In this document: positions 7,289 through 14,808 of the stretch, in pieces | Position numbering within the stretch: the stretch's first letter is position 1 | Layout: every line of letters starts with the position of its first letter | DNA from: JALNZU01 sp964463695 | GTDB lineage: Bacteria; Bacteroidota; Bacteroidia; Bacteroidales; F082 | NCBI GenBank assembly: GCA_964463695.1 | Contig: CAYXCZ010000003.1 | Location: 97,484 to 161,483 of the forward strand | DNA: 64,000 bases | Direction: 5' to 3' | Translations under genes and position numbers: made by a program | Notes under the pieces: generated by a model | What the model was told of the DNA's origin: nothing | The model's database searches: none | The model's input: only the letters and a program-made list of their open reading frames with translations

Positions 7289-8809
7289 TTAGTCTTTTGA
7301 AGCGATTTGTTTAAAAGCAGCTCCCAAATTTCCGACAATATCGCTCGCTATCATACTTTCCTGTGATAGTTGTTCAGCAGCCAAATCACCAGCTAATCCA
7401 TGTAAAAAAACTCCTAAAACAGCTGCTTCAAATGGGGTGTATGACTGCGTCATCAGGCCAAGTAAAATACCTGTTAACACATCACCGCTACCTGCTGTCG
7501 CCATTCCTGGGTTTCCAGTTGAATTGAAGAAACACCTCCCATCCGGACAACTGATACAGGTATAAGCTCCTTTCAAAACAACATAAACCGAGTGGCGGAT
7601 TGAGAAGTCTATTTGCATTTGAATCCTTTCAAAGCTATTTTGCCACTTTCCAACCAATCGTTCAAACTCTTTAGGATGCGGCGTCAGAATGCTGTTAGCC
7701 GGCAAAAATGCTAACCAGGTTTTATTCTCTGATAGAATATTTAATGCGTCCGCATCAATAATTAGTGGCACAGAAGCGTTTTGAATCAGCAACTTAACTA
7801 CTGAAGCCGTCGAAACATTAACGCCAATTCCAGGCCCAACAGCTATTGCATTAAACTTTGACAAGTCAGGAAGTTGACTAATAAAATCCTTTGATTCATC
7901 AATACTTACCATCGCTTCCGGCAAGTGATTTTGCAACGGCAGAACTGCTTCTGAAGGCAAATGAACATGAATAACACCCGCCCCGCTTCGCAAACAGGCT
8001 TTTGCAGCAAGGATTGCTGCACCTGTCTTGTCAGATGATCCGGCAAGCAACAGCGCATGGCCATAAGAACCTTTATGTGAGAACCGATTCCTTACATGAA
8101 GCATATTTCGGGCATCATCCTGAAGCGTTAAATAATTTTTCGTAACCGCCTTTTTATGCATATCTGGATGCAAACCGATTGGAACAACTTCCCAATTACC
8201 CACATAAAATTCATTTTCAGGTTGAAAAAAAGCAAGTTTTGGCCATTCAAACGTATATGTGTAATCAGCAGAAATTACTGCAGAACACTTAATATCAGTA
8301 GGTTGATCTGCAAATAAACCTGAAGGAATATCTATCGAAATAATTACTGCTTCATGTTTATTGATATAATTAATCAGATCAGCAACCAAACCAGTCACAC
8401 CTTTGTTAAGACCCGATCCAAAGAGTGCATCAATCACAATCGAATCTGAGGGTAGCTCAGGAAAATCACTTTCGCTGGATATTTGTTTTGCAACAATTGA
8501 TGTTTGCTCCTTTAAACGCAGCAGATTTGTTTCAAAATCAGGGCTACCTTTTTCAGAGAAACGGACGATGAAAACTTTAACAGGAAATTTGTGCTGATCG
8601 AACAACCGGGCTAAAACAAGTCCATCGCCTCCATTATTGCCACTACCGGCGAAAATCACAATCTGTTGCAATGGCTGTAGCTTTCCAACAAGCGCATTAA
8701 ACAAAGCTGTCGCTGCTCTCTCCATCAGATCAATTGAAGTAACAGGCTCATTAATAATAGTGTAAGAATCCGCTTCGCGAATAAAAGATGTGGTGGGTAT
8801 AGCAATCAT
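7289..8809 (-). CDS. nnr: Bifunctional NAD(P)H-hydrate epimerase / ADP-dependent dehydratase
   Basis: Repairs damaged (hydrated) NADH and NADPH. The 506-residue fusion has the YjeF_N epimerase domain first (FAGSGNNGGDGLV near residue 55) and the ribokinase-like dehydratase domain second, with LLAGSSDKTGAA, VGPGIG, IIDADALN, LTPHPKEF and the catalytic NPGMATAGSGDVLTG motif near residue 440. Length and domain order are normal for bacterial Nnr. A possible minus-strand -7 box, TATTTTTG, lies at 8849-8856, about 40 bases upstream of the ATG. Confidence 0.95.
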   Translation of the reverse strand: MIAIPTTSFIREADSYTIINEPVTSIDLMERAATALFNALVGKLQPLQQIVIFAGSGNNGGDGLVLARLFDQHKFPVKVFIVRFSEKGSPDFETNLLRLKEQTSIVAKQISSESDFPELPSDSIVIDALFGSGLNKGVTGLVADLINYINKHEAVIISIDIPSGLFADQPTDIKCSAVISADYTYTFEWPKLAFFQPENEFYVGNWEVVPIGLHPDMHKKAVTKNYLTLQDDARNMLHVRNRFSHKGSYGHALLLAGSSDKTGAAILAAKACLRSGAGVIHVHLPSEAVLPLQNHLPEAMVSIDESKDFISQLPDLSKFNAIAVGPGIGVNVSTASVVKLLIQNASVPLIIDADALNILSENKTWLAFLPANSILTPHPKEFERLVGKWQNSFERIQMQIDFSIRHSVYVVLKGAYTCISCPDGRCFFNSTGNPGMATAGSGDVLTGILLGLMTQSYTPFEAAVLGVFLHGLAGDLAAEQLSQESMIASDIVGNLGAAFKQIASKD

Positions 8810-8960
8810 GTTTTTATTTTGTGTTCAAAAAAATCTATCCGAACACATCAAAAATAAGGTATTAAATGGAAGAATGCCAGTAAAAATGTTTTTAACCACT
8901 TTCATACCTTGAATCTGGTTGCTTTGATTTGAATCTGTACACATATTAACACTAGCGTTC

Positions 8961-8992
8961 TTTTGTTATTCAAACAACTATGTTTATTTTTG
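8961..8992 (+). promoter_or_regulatory. Predicted promoter of the di-haem peroxidase gene
   Basis: TTTTG at 8961-8965 and TATTTTTG at 8985-8992 match both Bacteroidota promoter boxes with a 19-base spacer; the -7 box ends 26 bases before the ATG. Confidence 0.65.
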
Positions 8993-9018
8993 TTACACAA
9001 ATCAAACCTAATTAAACA

Positions 9019-10035
9019 ATGAAAAAGTTATTTTATGTAGGAATGTCAGCTTTTCTGCTGTTCTCATCCTGTACAAATCAAGGAAACAAGCAAGAGGATA
9101 AGACCATATCGGAAGCTGACATGAAATTAATCGAGACTGCGAAGATTTATTTCAGTAAACTTCCTGAGCCAAATGATCCAACAACACCCATGGCTTTGTT
9201 AGGGAAGAAGCTCTATTACGATGAAACGCTATCTGCCAATGGAAAAATGAGTTGCAACACCTGTCATCCAATTTCCAATTATGGTGTTGATAATGAGCGT
9301 ACTTCACCTGGGCACGACGGGACAAGAGGCACTCGAAACAGTCCGACAACTTTCAATGCCTACTTTCATGTAGCTCAATTTTGGGATGGCAGATCACCTG
9401 ACCTCGCTGACCAAGCCAAAGGCCCTATTTTGAATCCAATTGAAATGGGCATGAAAGGTGTTGAAGATGTCGTTTCTGTTCTTAAAAATTCAGCTGAGTA
9501 TACTGAAATGTTTAAGAAAGCTTTTCCTGAACAGACGGATCCAATCACTTTTGACAACTTCGCCCTTGCTGTTGCTGACTTTGAGGGAACGCTGGCTACA
9601 CCTGCCGCTTTCGACGCTTTTCTTGATGGAGCAGTAACGATGCTGGATGACTATCAAAAAGAGGGACTCAGCTTATTTATCGAAACAGGTTGCATAGCGT
9701 GTCATATCGGACCCGGATTAGGGGGAAATATGATGCAAAGATTCGGACTTGTTCATGGCCCCTATTGGGAATTTACAGGAAGTGACCTTAAAGACGAAGG
9801 AAAATATACAGTCACGGGTGTTGAATCTGATAAAAATGTCTTCAAGTCACCTTCGCTTCGCAATATTGAAAAAACTGCGCCTTATTTCCACGATGGAAGT
9901 GTGGAAAGCTTAGAAGAAGCTGTACGAATCATGGCTTTCACTCAACTTGGCAAAGAACTGAGCAAAGAAGAAATAGATAAAATGATTTCTTTCTTCAAAA
10001 GTCTTACCGGTAAAATACCAGATCACGCTTTATAA
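9019..10035 (+). CDS. Di-haem cytochrome c peroxidase (MauG/CcpA family), lipoprotein
   Basis: Reduces hydrogen peroxide with electrons from a periplasmic donor. The 338-residue protein has a lipoprotein signal with lipobox Cys18 (FSSC), so it is probably membrane-anchored. Two c-type haem sites are clear: CNTCH (79-83) and CIACH (225-229). Between them are the family motifs SPTTFNA and FWDGR, and near the end SPSLRNIEKTAPYFHDGS. Length fits the CcpA/MauG family. It is a single-gene unit with its own promoter and terminator. The presence of a peroxidase suggests occasional oxygen exposure. Confidence 0.93.
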   Translation: MKKLFYVGMSAFLLFSSCTNQGNKQEDKTISEADMKLIETAKIYFSKLPEPNDPTTPMALLGKKLYYDETLSANGKMSCNTCHPISNYGVDNERTSPGHDGTRGTRNSPTTFNAYFHVAQFWDGRSPDLADQAKGPILNPIEMGMKGVEDVVSVLKNSAEYTEMFKKAFPEQTDPITFDNFALAVADFEGTLATPAAFDAFLDGAVTMLDDYQKEGLSLFIETGCIACHIGPGLGGNMMQRFGLVHGPYWEFTGSDLKDEGKYTVTGVESDKNVFKSPSLRNIEKTAPYFHDGSVESLEEAVRIMAFTQLGKELSKEEIDKMISFFKSLTGKIPDHAL

Positions 10036-10059
10036 ACAATGCCTGGTCAATGAAACGTA

Positions 10060-10095
10060 AAAATCCCGCAATTACTCCAGTAACTGCGGGATTTT
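10060..10095. terminator. Intrinsic terminator between the peroxidase and DUF4625 genes
   Basis: AAAATCCCGCA (10060-10070) pairs exactly with TGCGGGATTTT (10085-10095); inner TTAC/GTAA bases extend the stem. It is flanked by A on the left and T on the right and serves both convergent units. Confidence 0.85.
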
Positions 10096-10134
10096 AATTA
10101 ACTCAAGGGTGATTACAAATTCATTAGGACAAGT

Positions 10135-10629
10135 TTAATTTCTTCGCAACATCTTAATGCTTAATCCCTTTTGAGCCGACCAACCCTCTTTGTCCGTCAA
10201 ACTGATGAAAAAATGATAGTCGCCTTCATCAAACAGCCCGTTGGAATTTGAAAGTGGGATTTCAAGGACCTGGTTCACCTGATACGATGCTGTTTCTGCT
10301 GGAATGTTAAAATCCTGAATAAAAACAAATGGATTTACCGGTGCTTTCACAGGCCACATCTCACAAATTGTTAATTCAGTACTATGTGAATGATGATCGA
10401 AATTGTGATGTATAGCAATACTGTATGAGCCCAACTCTTTGTTGTCCGAAATTGACAGACTTACTATAAAAGGTTCATTAAAGTAAATTGTATCACAGTT
10501 TAACGGAAATGTTGATTCACCCAAAAGATCAATTACGGGTTTTTGGTCATCGATTTCATCTTTTTGACAGCCATAAATACCAGTTAAAAAGATAGTAAAC
10601 AGAAAACTCTTAATTATTAAATTTCTCAT
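10135..10629 (-). CDS. DUF4625 lipoprotein with His cluster (distal gene of metal-uptake locus)
   Basis: A 164-residue exported protein with lipobox GIYGC (Cys21), so it is probably lipid-anchored. The rest resembles DUF4625, an all-beta family without assigned function. Between residues 74 and 83 it carries HHNFDHHSHS (five His in ten), a likely metal-binding loop. It is the last gene of the minus-strand run fur-like > small protein > TonB receptor > DUF4625 > DUF4625, 21 bases after the previous gene. I infer that it is a surface or periplasmic metal-binding accessory to the receptor; this is not shown by sequence alone. Confidence 0.75.
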   Translation of the reverse strand: MRNLIIKSFLFTIFLTGIYGCQKDEIDDQKPVIDLLGESTFPLNCDTIYFNEPFIVSLSISDNKELGSYSIAIHHNFDHHSHSTELTICEMWPVKAPVNPFVFIQDFNIPAETASYQVNQVLEIPLSNSNGLFDEGDYHFFISLTDKEGWSAQKGLSIKMLRRN

Positions 10630-10650
10630 ATCATTTAATTAAAATATTGA

Positions 10651-11499
10651 TTACATGTTTATTACAATAGGATAATGAGCTGAATATACCCAGTTTGCAC
10701 CATAGGCATCTTTTACTTTAATTAATAAATAATGCTCCCCCGACTGCCAACCGAAAGCACCTCCAATCACTTTTTGAGGAAGATCGTTATCAACAAAAGA
10801 TCCAATTGTAATAGTCGCACTAAAATTGTCGGTCTGAGGAGAATCAAATTCATGGGTATGCAACAAAGCAATTGTATTGCTTGAGCTAACTTGTTCATCG
10901 GTAAGATTTTGACTAACCCGTACCAATGCGATATACAATGCATCCAAAGCCATGTCATCCGAAACTGACCCACTGATTGTGATGCTGCTCCCATTACTGA
11001 ACGCTTGTAAATTTTCAGGGGCTGAAGTTATATTCAGAACAGGAGCAGTCATATCCACAGGAACCTTTAGCTCTATTTCATCTTCAATAACTGTTTGATT
11101 TCCCTCCATATCAGTAACAGTAAAATGAAAATGATAATGTCCGACTTCAGCATCAAACGGCACTTCAAGATGCTCATGGAAAGTGGTGTTTTTTAATCCA
11201 GAGAATTTAGTATAAACGGTATCAACTTCCCAAAGGCCCGCGTCGAAAAGAACCAAACTACTTTTTGCAACATGTTCACCTTCAGGATGTATGGTGACGG
11301 CAATCTGCTGAATTTTTCCTTCTGCAACAATCTCAGCCTCAATATGTAAATCATTGCCAAGGTAGGCAATTCTACCATTTTCATAACCTATTTCAGTTAT
11401 TGTGATTACTGGCTTTGCAACTTGCTCATTCTTTTTACATGAGGTAAAAGAAAAAACTGCTAAAACTATAATAATTTGTATTAAATAATTGATTTTCAT
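10651..11499 (-). CDS. Two-domain DUF4625-like lipoprotein, His-rich
   Basis: A 282-residue lipoprotein (lipobox FTSC, Cys21) with two Ig-like/DUF4625-like halves, about 30-148 and 150-282; each opens with a xPVxxITxx strand. Candidate metal ligands are spread along it: HPEGEH (71-76), HEH (108-110), HYHFHF (121-126) and LLHTHEF (213-219). It lies 12 bases downstream of the TonB receptor, so co-transcription is very likely. It is larger than its neighbour and probably arose by domain duplication. Its function is unknown; a receptor-associated metal-binding role is inferred. Confidence 0.75.
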   Translation of the reverse strand: MKINYLIQIIIVLAVFSFTSCKKNEQVAKPVITITEIGYENGRIAYLGNDLHIEAEIVAEGKIQQIAVTIHPEGEHVAKSSLVLFDAGLWEVDTVYTKFSGLKNTTFHEHLEVPFDAEVGHYHFHFTVTDMEGNQTVIEDEIELKVPVDMTAPVLNITSAPENLQAFSNGSSITISGSVSDDMALDALYIALVRVSQNLTDEQVSSSNTIALLHTHEFDSPQTDNFSATITIGSFVDNDLPQKVIGGAFGWQSGEHYLLIKVKDAYGANWVYSAHYPIVINM

Positions 11500-11511
11500 T
11501 ATGTTAAATTT

Positions 11512-13917
11512 TTAGTTGTTAATTGATTTATTAAAAGGGATAGTAATATTTAAAACAAAACTCCGGCCAGGCTCAGGAACATTAATTAGCCTGTAATAAC
11601 TTGTGTGATTAAAATATTTGGAGTTAAATAGGTTTTGAATTTGAACTGCAACATTGAATGACTGTTTATTCCATTTTATCTGTGTACCAAACGCAACATT
11701 GACAGTTTGATATCCGCTCGTTTTTTCTTCAGGCGGAACAATTGCATTTTGATTTCCTACCAACCTGACATCCCAAGACAGGTAAGGGTTTGCAAATGTT
11801 TTTGTTCCTTGCGGCTCGAATCTGGCATTCAGCAATAACGAAGCAGGAGGCGAAAAAGGCAAAGCGAAGCCTTTTTTATCGCCTGATGTTTGTAAAGAAT
11901 AAACATAGTCGCCAATTATTCCCAATCTTAAGTTTGAGCCGATTGCATAATGTGCATGAAGTTCTCCACCATATCGGAGTACTTCACTTTGAGAATATGT
12001 AAATATTTGATTTCCATTACCATACAACCTATCATGCTCAAAACCTGGGTTCAAATAGATGTAATTTACAAAATAGGTTCCAAAAGGGGTAAGTCCGATT
12101 GCCAGCTTTTCGGACTGCCACTCCAAACCAAAATCGATTTGATAAGCAACCTCTGGCGATAAATCAGCGTTTCCCTTTTCATAACTAAAATGATGATAAT
12201 TTACCCCATTGGCAGCTAACTCCTTAGCAATAGGCATCCGGAAGCTTTTTCCTAAGTTTGCTTTGAAATCGAAATCTCGCAATGTAGCAACATAACCAAC
12301 TGACCATGAAATATTTGAAAAACTTCTATCGAGCTCCGATGCGCGCTGAACAAAAATCTTTTCATCACTTCCCTCCCCTTTTGGACTCTCAAACCAGTCG
12401 TAGTAAGCATCTGTATGGAGGAAACCTGCATCATATCTAATTCCTGCCTGTAAAACTGCGGTATTGGAAAGCCTGTAGTTCCAATAAGTGAAAACACCTG
12501 ACGAAAATTGTTTGAATGCTGGAATAATAAAACCTCTTCCATCAATGGTATTCGATTGATATTCTGCACTTAAACCAAATTTGGCTTCAACATTCGAAAA
12601 TGGCATAATTGAAATTTTTGTGTTACCTGATATTACAGATTTGTCGAAAGCTCGCTCAAGATCGGCAGGAAATGCCAAAGTATCAGGAAAAACCGCCGGC
12701 ATATACCCGTGATTCACATAATTACTCCATTCCTGACGCAAATTCTGTTGATAACCAACTTCGGCCGACCATTGGTAATTTTCACGGAAAATATCACTTT
12801 TGTTCACAATTTTAATGTGCCGAACTTCCTGATAAGGGAAGTGTATATCCCGTGATGAAGCGTCGTGCAAGTCTGTGTCAACCCTTCGTGGTTCGAGGCC
12901 ATGAGCATTGGCAAAAAACCCTTGTTTGGCATTCAATACACTCATAAAGATTCTGTTAGTGAAGTGCCTTTCAACAAAACCAATCGAAAAATGAATGTTT
13001 TGCTCATTTCCTGCGGTATTTCGCAATCGTCGTTCATGTAGCGCTGCCTTAAAAGAATAAATGTCAACACTATCTGTTGGCACTTTATAGTCAGCAAAAT
13101 CAGCCAAACTTGTCCTTAAAGTAAAAAAGAACTTGCTTTTCCTTACAAAAGCATACAAAGAACCACCCAACAAATTATTATTGCTGTTAGCCGTAAAATC
13201 AAGAGTGCCTCCGGCAGTGCATGGTTCCGGTATTTTATTCTGCTTCAGATCAATAACACCACCAATAGCATCAGAACCATACATGAGCGATGCCGGTCCT
13301 TTGACAACCTCTACCTGCTCAATCGCATATTGATCAATTTCCAATCCATGATCTGAGCCCCATTGCTGACTTTCGTGCTTGATTCCGTGTTCTACCACCA
13401 CTACTCTATTGAATCCCAAACCCCTAATAGCAGGTTTCGACTGTCCTGAACCAATACTCATGGCATCAACTCCCGGCAGTCTGTCAAGGGTTTTCATCAA
13501 ATCACCACTTAGGTGCTGTTTCAGAAAAGCAGTGTTCGCAACATCTACCGTGAGCGAATTCTCCTTATGTACCGGGTCGGTCAAATGACCTGTTACAACA
13601 ACTTCCTGCAAAGTTTGCCTTACAGGAAACAAGGTAACATACAGATCCATGTTCTTATTTATTGTAAGTAATTGTTTATATGCAACATAACCTATATAAG
13701 TAATTTCCAGCGTATAGTCTCCCATTGGCATGGAGCTAAACACGAAATTACCGTTCGCATCAGTTGCTTGACCAAAGTAGCTTGGATTGAGCACGATTGT
13801 GGCACCGGGAAGTGGCATCCCAAGGTCATCAGAAACCGTTCCTTTTAAAGTAAATGTCTGGCTGTTTGCCATATAGGATAAACCTAAAATAACAATCAGA
13901 AGGTAATACCTTCTCAT
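11512..13917 (-). CDS. TonB-dependent outer-membrane receptor, probable metal (zinc-type) importer
   Basis: An 801-residue outer-membrane receptor: signal peptide (1-19), carboxypeptidase-regulatory-like domain (about 20-105), plug (about 110-235) with AIRGLGFNRVVVVEHG, WGSDHGLEID and VVKGPASLMYGSDAIGGV, then a beta-barrel ending in an aromatic-rich last strand. The plug spacing of His-containing loops and the His-bearing extracellular loop (NAHGLEP to FPYQEVRHIK) resemble ZnuD-like receptors, and the linked Fur-family regulator and His-rich lipoproteins favour a transition metal or a metal complex as substrate. A haem or siderophore substrate remains possible. No SusD partner is present, so it is not a standard glycan system. 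Confidence 0.88.
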   Translation of the reverse strand: MRRYYLLIVILGLSYMANSQTFTLKGTVSDDLGMPLPGATIVLNPSYFGQATDANGNFVFSSMPMGDYTLEITYIGYVAYKQLLTINKNMDLYVTLFPVRQTLQEVVVTGHLTDPVHKENSLTVDVANTAFLKQHLSGDLMKTLDRLPGVDAMSIGSGQSKPAIRGLGFNRVVVVEHGIKHESQQWGSDHGLEIDQYAIEQVEVVKGPASLMYGSDAIGGVIDLKQNKIPEPCTAGGTLDFTANSNNNLLGGSLYAFVRKSKFFFTLRTSLADFADYKVPTDSVDIYSFKAALHERRLRNTAGNEQNIHFSIGFVERHFTNRIFMSVLNAKQGFFANAHGLEPRRVDTDLHDASSRDIHFPYQEVRHIKIVNKSDIFRENYQWSAEVGYQQNLRQEWSNYVNHGYMPAVFPDTLAFPADLERAFDKSVISGNTKISIMPFSNVEAKFGLSAEYQSNTIDGRGFIIPAFKQFSSGVFTYWNYRLSNTAVLQAGIRYDAGFLHTDAYYDWFESPKGEGSDEKIFVQRASELDRSFSNISWSVGYVATLRDFDFKANLGKSFRMPIAKELAANGVNYHHFSYEKGNADLSPEVAYQIDFGLEWQSEKLAIGLTPFGTYFVNYIYLNPGFEHDRLYGNGNQIFTYSQSEVLRYGGELHAHYAIGSNLRLGIIGDYVYSLQTSGDKKGFALPFSPPASLLLNARFEPQGTKTFANPYLSWDVRLVGNQNAIVPPEEKTSGYQTVNVAFGTQIKWNKQSFNVAVQIQNLFNSKYFNHTSYYRLINVPEPGRSFVLNITIPFNKSINN

Positions 13918-13958
13918 AAGATAAAATAAATGGTGATAAAAAATTGGACTTCCTGTGT

Positions 13959-14321
13959 TTAAAGAAGTGATACCGGTGGAGCACGCGGACTTATCAGATG
14001 ATGAATATCAGTAAATGTAACAGATTCAGCATTAACAAGATAACGAAATTCAATTCCTTCTATTACCCTAAATGAAACCAAGTTGACAGGAATATCCTTT
14101 AAAGCTAGTTTAAACCCAATAACAAGGCAGCTTTTTTGTTTGGAATGTTCTGTCTTCCAGGCAAGTGTTGAATAATCATCAACATCAGCTCTTTTGCCGA
14201 CACAGGAATGGTCACAACTGCCTCCTGTATGAAATTCAAGTGTATGAATAGCCTGATATACTGTTGGATAACCAAACAGCAAAAGTAATAGAAGGGCAAT
14301 ATGTTGTTTAAATTTTTTCAA
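13959..14321 (-). CDS. Small exported Cys/His protein in the metal-uptake operon
   Basis: A 120-residue protein starting from TTG, 6 bases after the Fur-family stop. It has a strong hydrophobic N-terminal export signal (residues 7-20), then H26, H31 and CDHSC (36-40), a further C65, HH at 107-108 and a C-terminal SPRAPPVSLL tail. Similar short Bacteroidota proteins with a Cys pair and a terminal R(G/A)PP motif sit beside metal transport genes (general recollection, not verified here). It is probably a periplasmic metal-binding or relay protein. No named family recognised. The TTG start is forced by the export signal. Confidence 0.65.
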   Translation of the reverse strand: MKKFKQHIALLLLLLFGYPTVYQAIHTLEFHTGGSCDHSCVGKRADVDDYSTLAWKTEHSKQKSCLVIGFKLALKDIPVNLVSFRVIEGIEFRYLVNAESVTFTDIHHLISPRAPPVSLL

Positions 14322-14327
14322 AAAACC

Positions 14328-14732
14328 TTATTTATCCTGACAATGATGACAAACTCCTTTTATAATTACTTCTGTTTCGTTAGCCGTATATCCTTTCGGT
14401 AAAACCGGAACCGCAACAGGAATCATCTCCATACATTTGACTTCGTTGCAGGCTTCACAATAAAAATGTGCGTGCAACGGATTGGAATTAACCGCCGGAT
14501 CGATTGCATAACGAACATTTAGATGATCGACCACAATTCTATGCAATATTCTGGATTCCTCCAGGGTTTTAAACGACCTGTAGAAAGTTGTCCGATCATA
14601 ATTTCCTGCTAATTTCTCACGTATCTCATTCTCAGACATAGCTTTATCAGAACGCATAATTACATCAAGAATTCCTTCCCGACAACTTGTGCGCTTCAAA
14701 TGGTGTCTTTGTAATACTTCAGCAGGATTCAT
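14328..14732 (-). CDS. Fur-family metal-responsive regulator (Fur/Zur-like)
   Basis: 134 residues: winged-helix N-terminus (SCREGILDVIM, then YDRTTFYRSFKTLEE as recognition helix) and a dimerisation domain with regulatory ligands H87/H89 and the structural zinc site C92-C95 and C128-C131 (CEAC and CHHC). It is first in the predicted metal-uptake operon. A 14-bp direct repeat immediately upstream overlaps the predicted transcription start, so autoregulation is likely. Whether it senses zinc, iron or peroxide cannot be decided from motifs alone; operon content favours zinc. Confidence 0.88.
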   Translation of the reverse strand: MNPAEVLQRHHLKRTSCREGILDVIMRSDKAMSENEIREKLAGNYDRTTFYRSFKTLEESRILHRIVVDHLNVRYAIDPAVNSNPLHAHFYCEACNEVKCMEMIPVAVPVLPKGYTANETEVIIKGVCHHCQDK

Positions 14733-14733
14733 G

Positions 14734-14764
14734 AATGCAACATTGATTTAAATGCAACAATGAT
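14734..14764. repeat. 14-bp direct repeat at the fur-like promoter, candidate operator
   Basis: AATGCAACATTGAT (14734-14747) and AATGCAACAATGAT (14751-14764) agree at 13 of 14 positions with a 17-base period. They lie between the predicted -7 box and the start codon, covering the likely transcription start, as a repressor site would. Confidence 0.6.
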
Positions 14765-14765
14765 G

Positions 14766-14773
14766 CAAATGTA
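14766..14773 (-). promoter_or_regulatory. Predicted -7 box of the fur-like operon
   Basis: The complement reads TACATTTG, an exact TAnnTTTG. A TTG lies upstream (complement of 14789-14791), but the spacer is only 15 bases. Confidence 0.45.
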
Positions 14774-14808
14774 AAACTTTTATAACCACAAACGAATAAA
14801 ACTGATAA

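Noticed and set aside
11512..13917. SusC-type glycan importer
   Set aside because: No SusD partner, no glycan-degrading genes in the operon, and a Fur-family regulator with His-rich lipoproteins points to metals.
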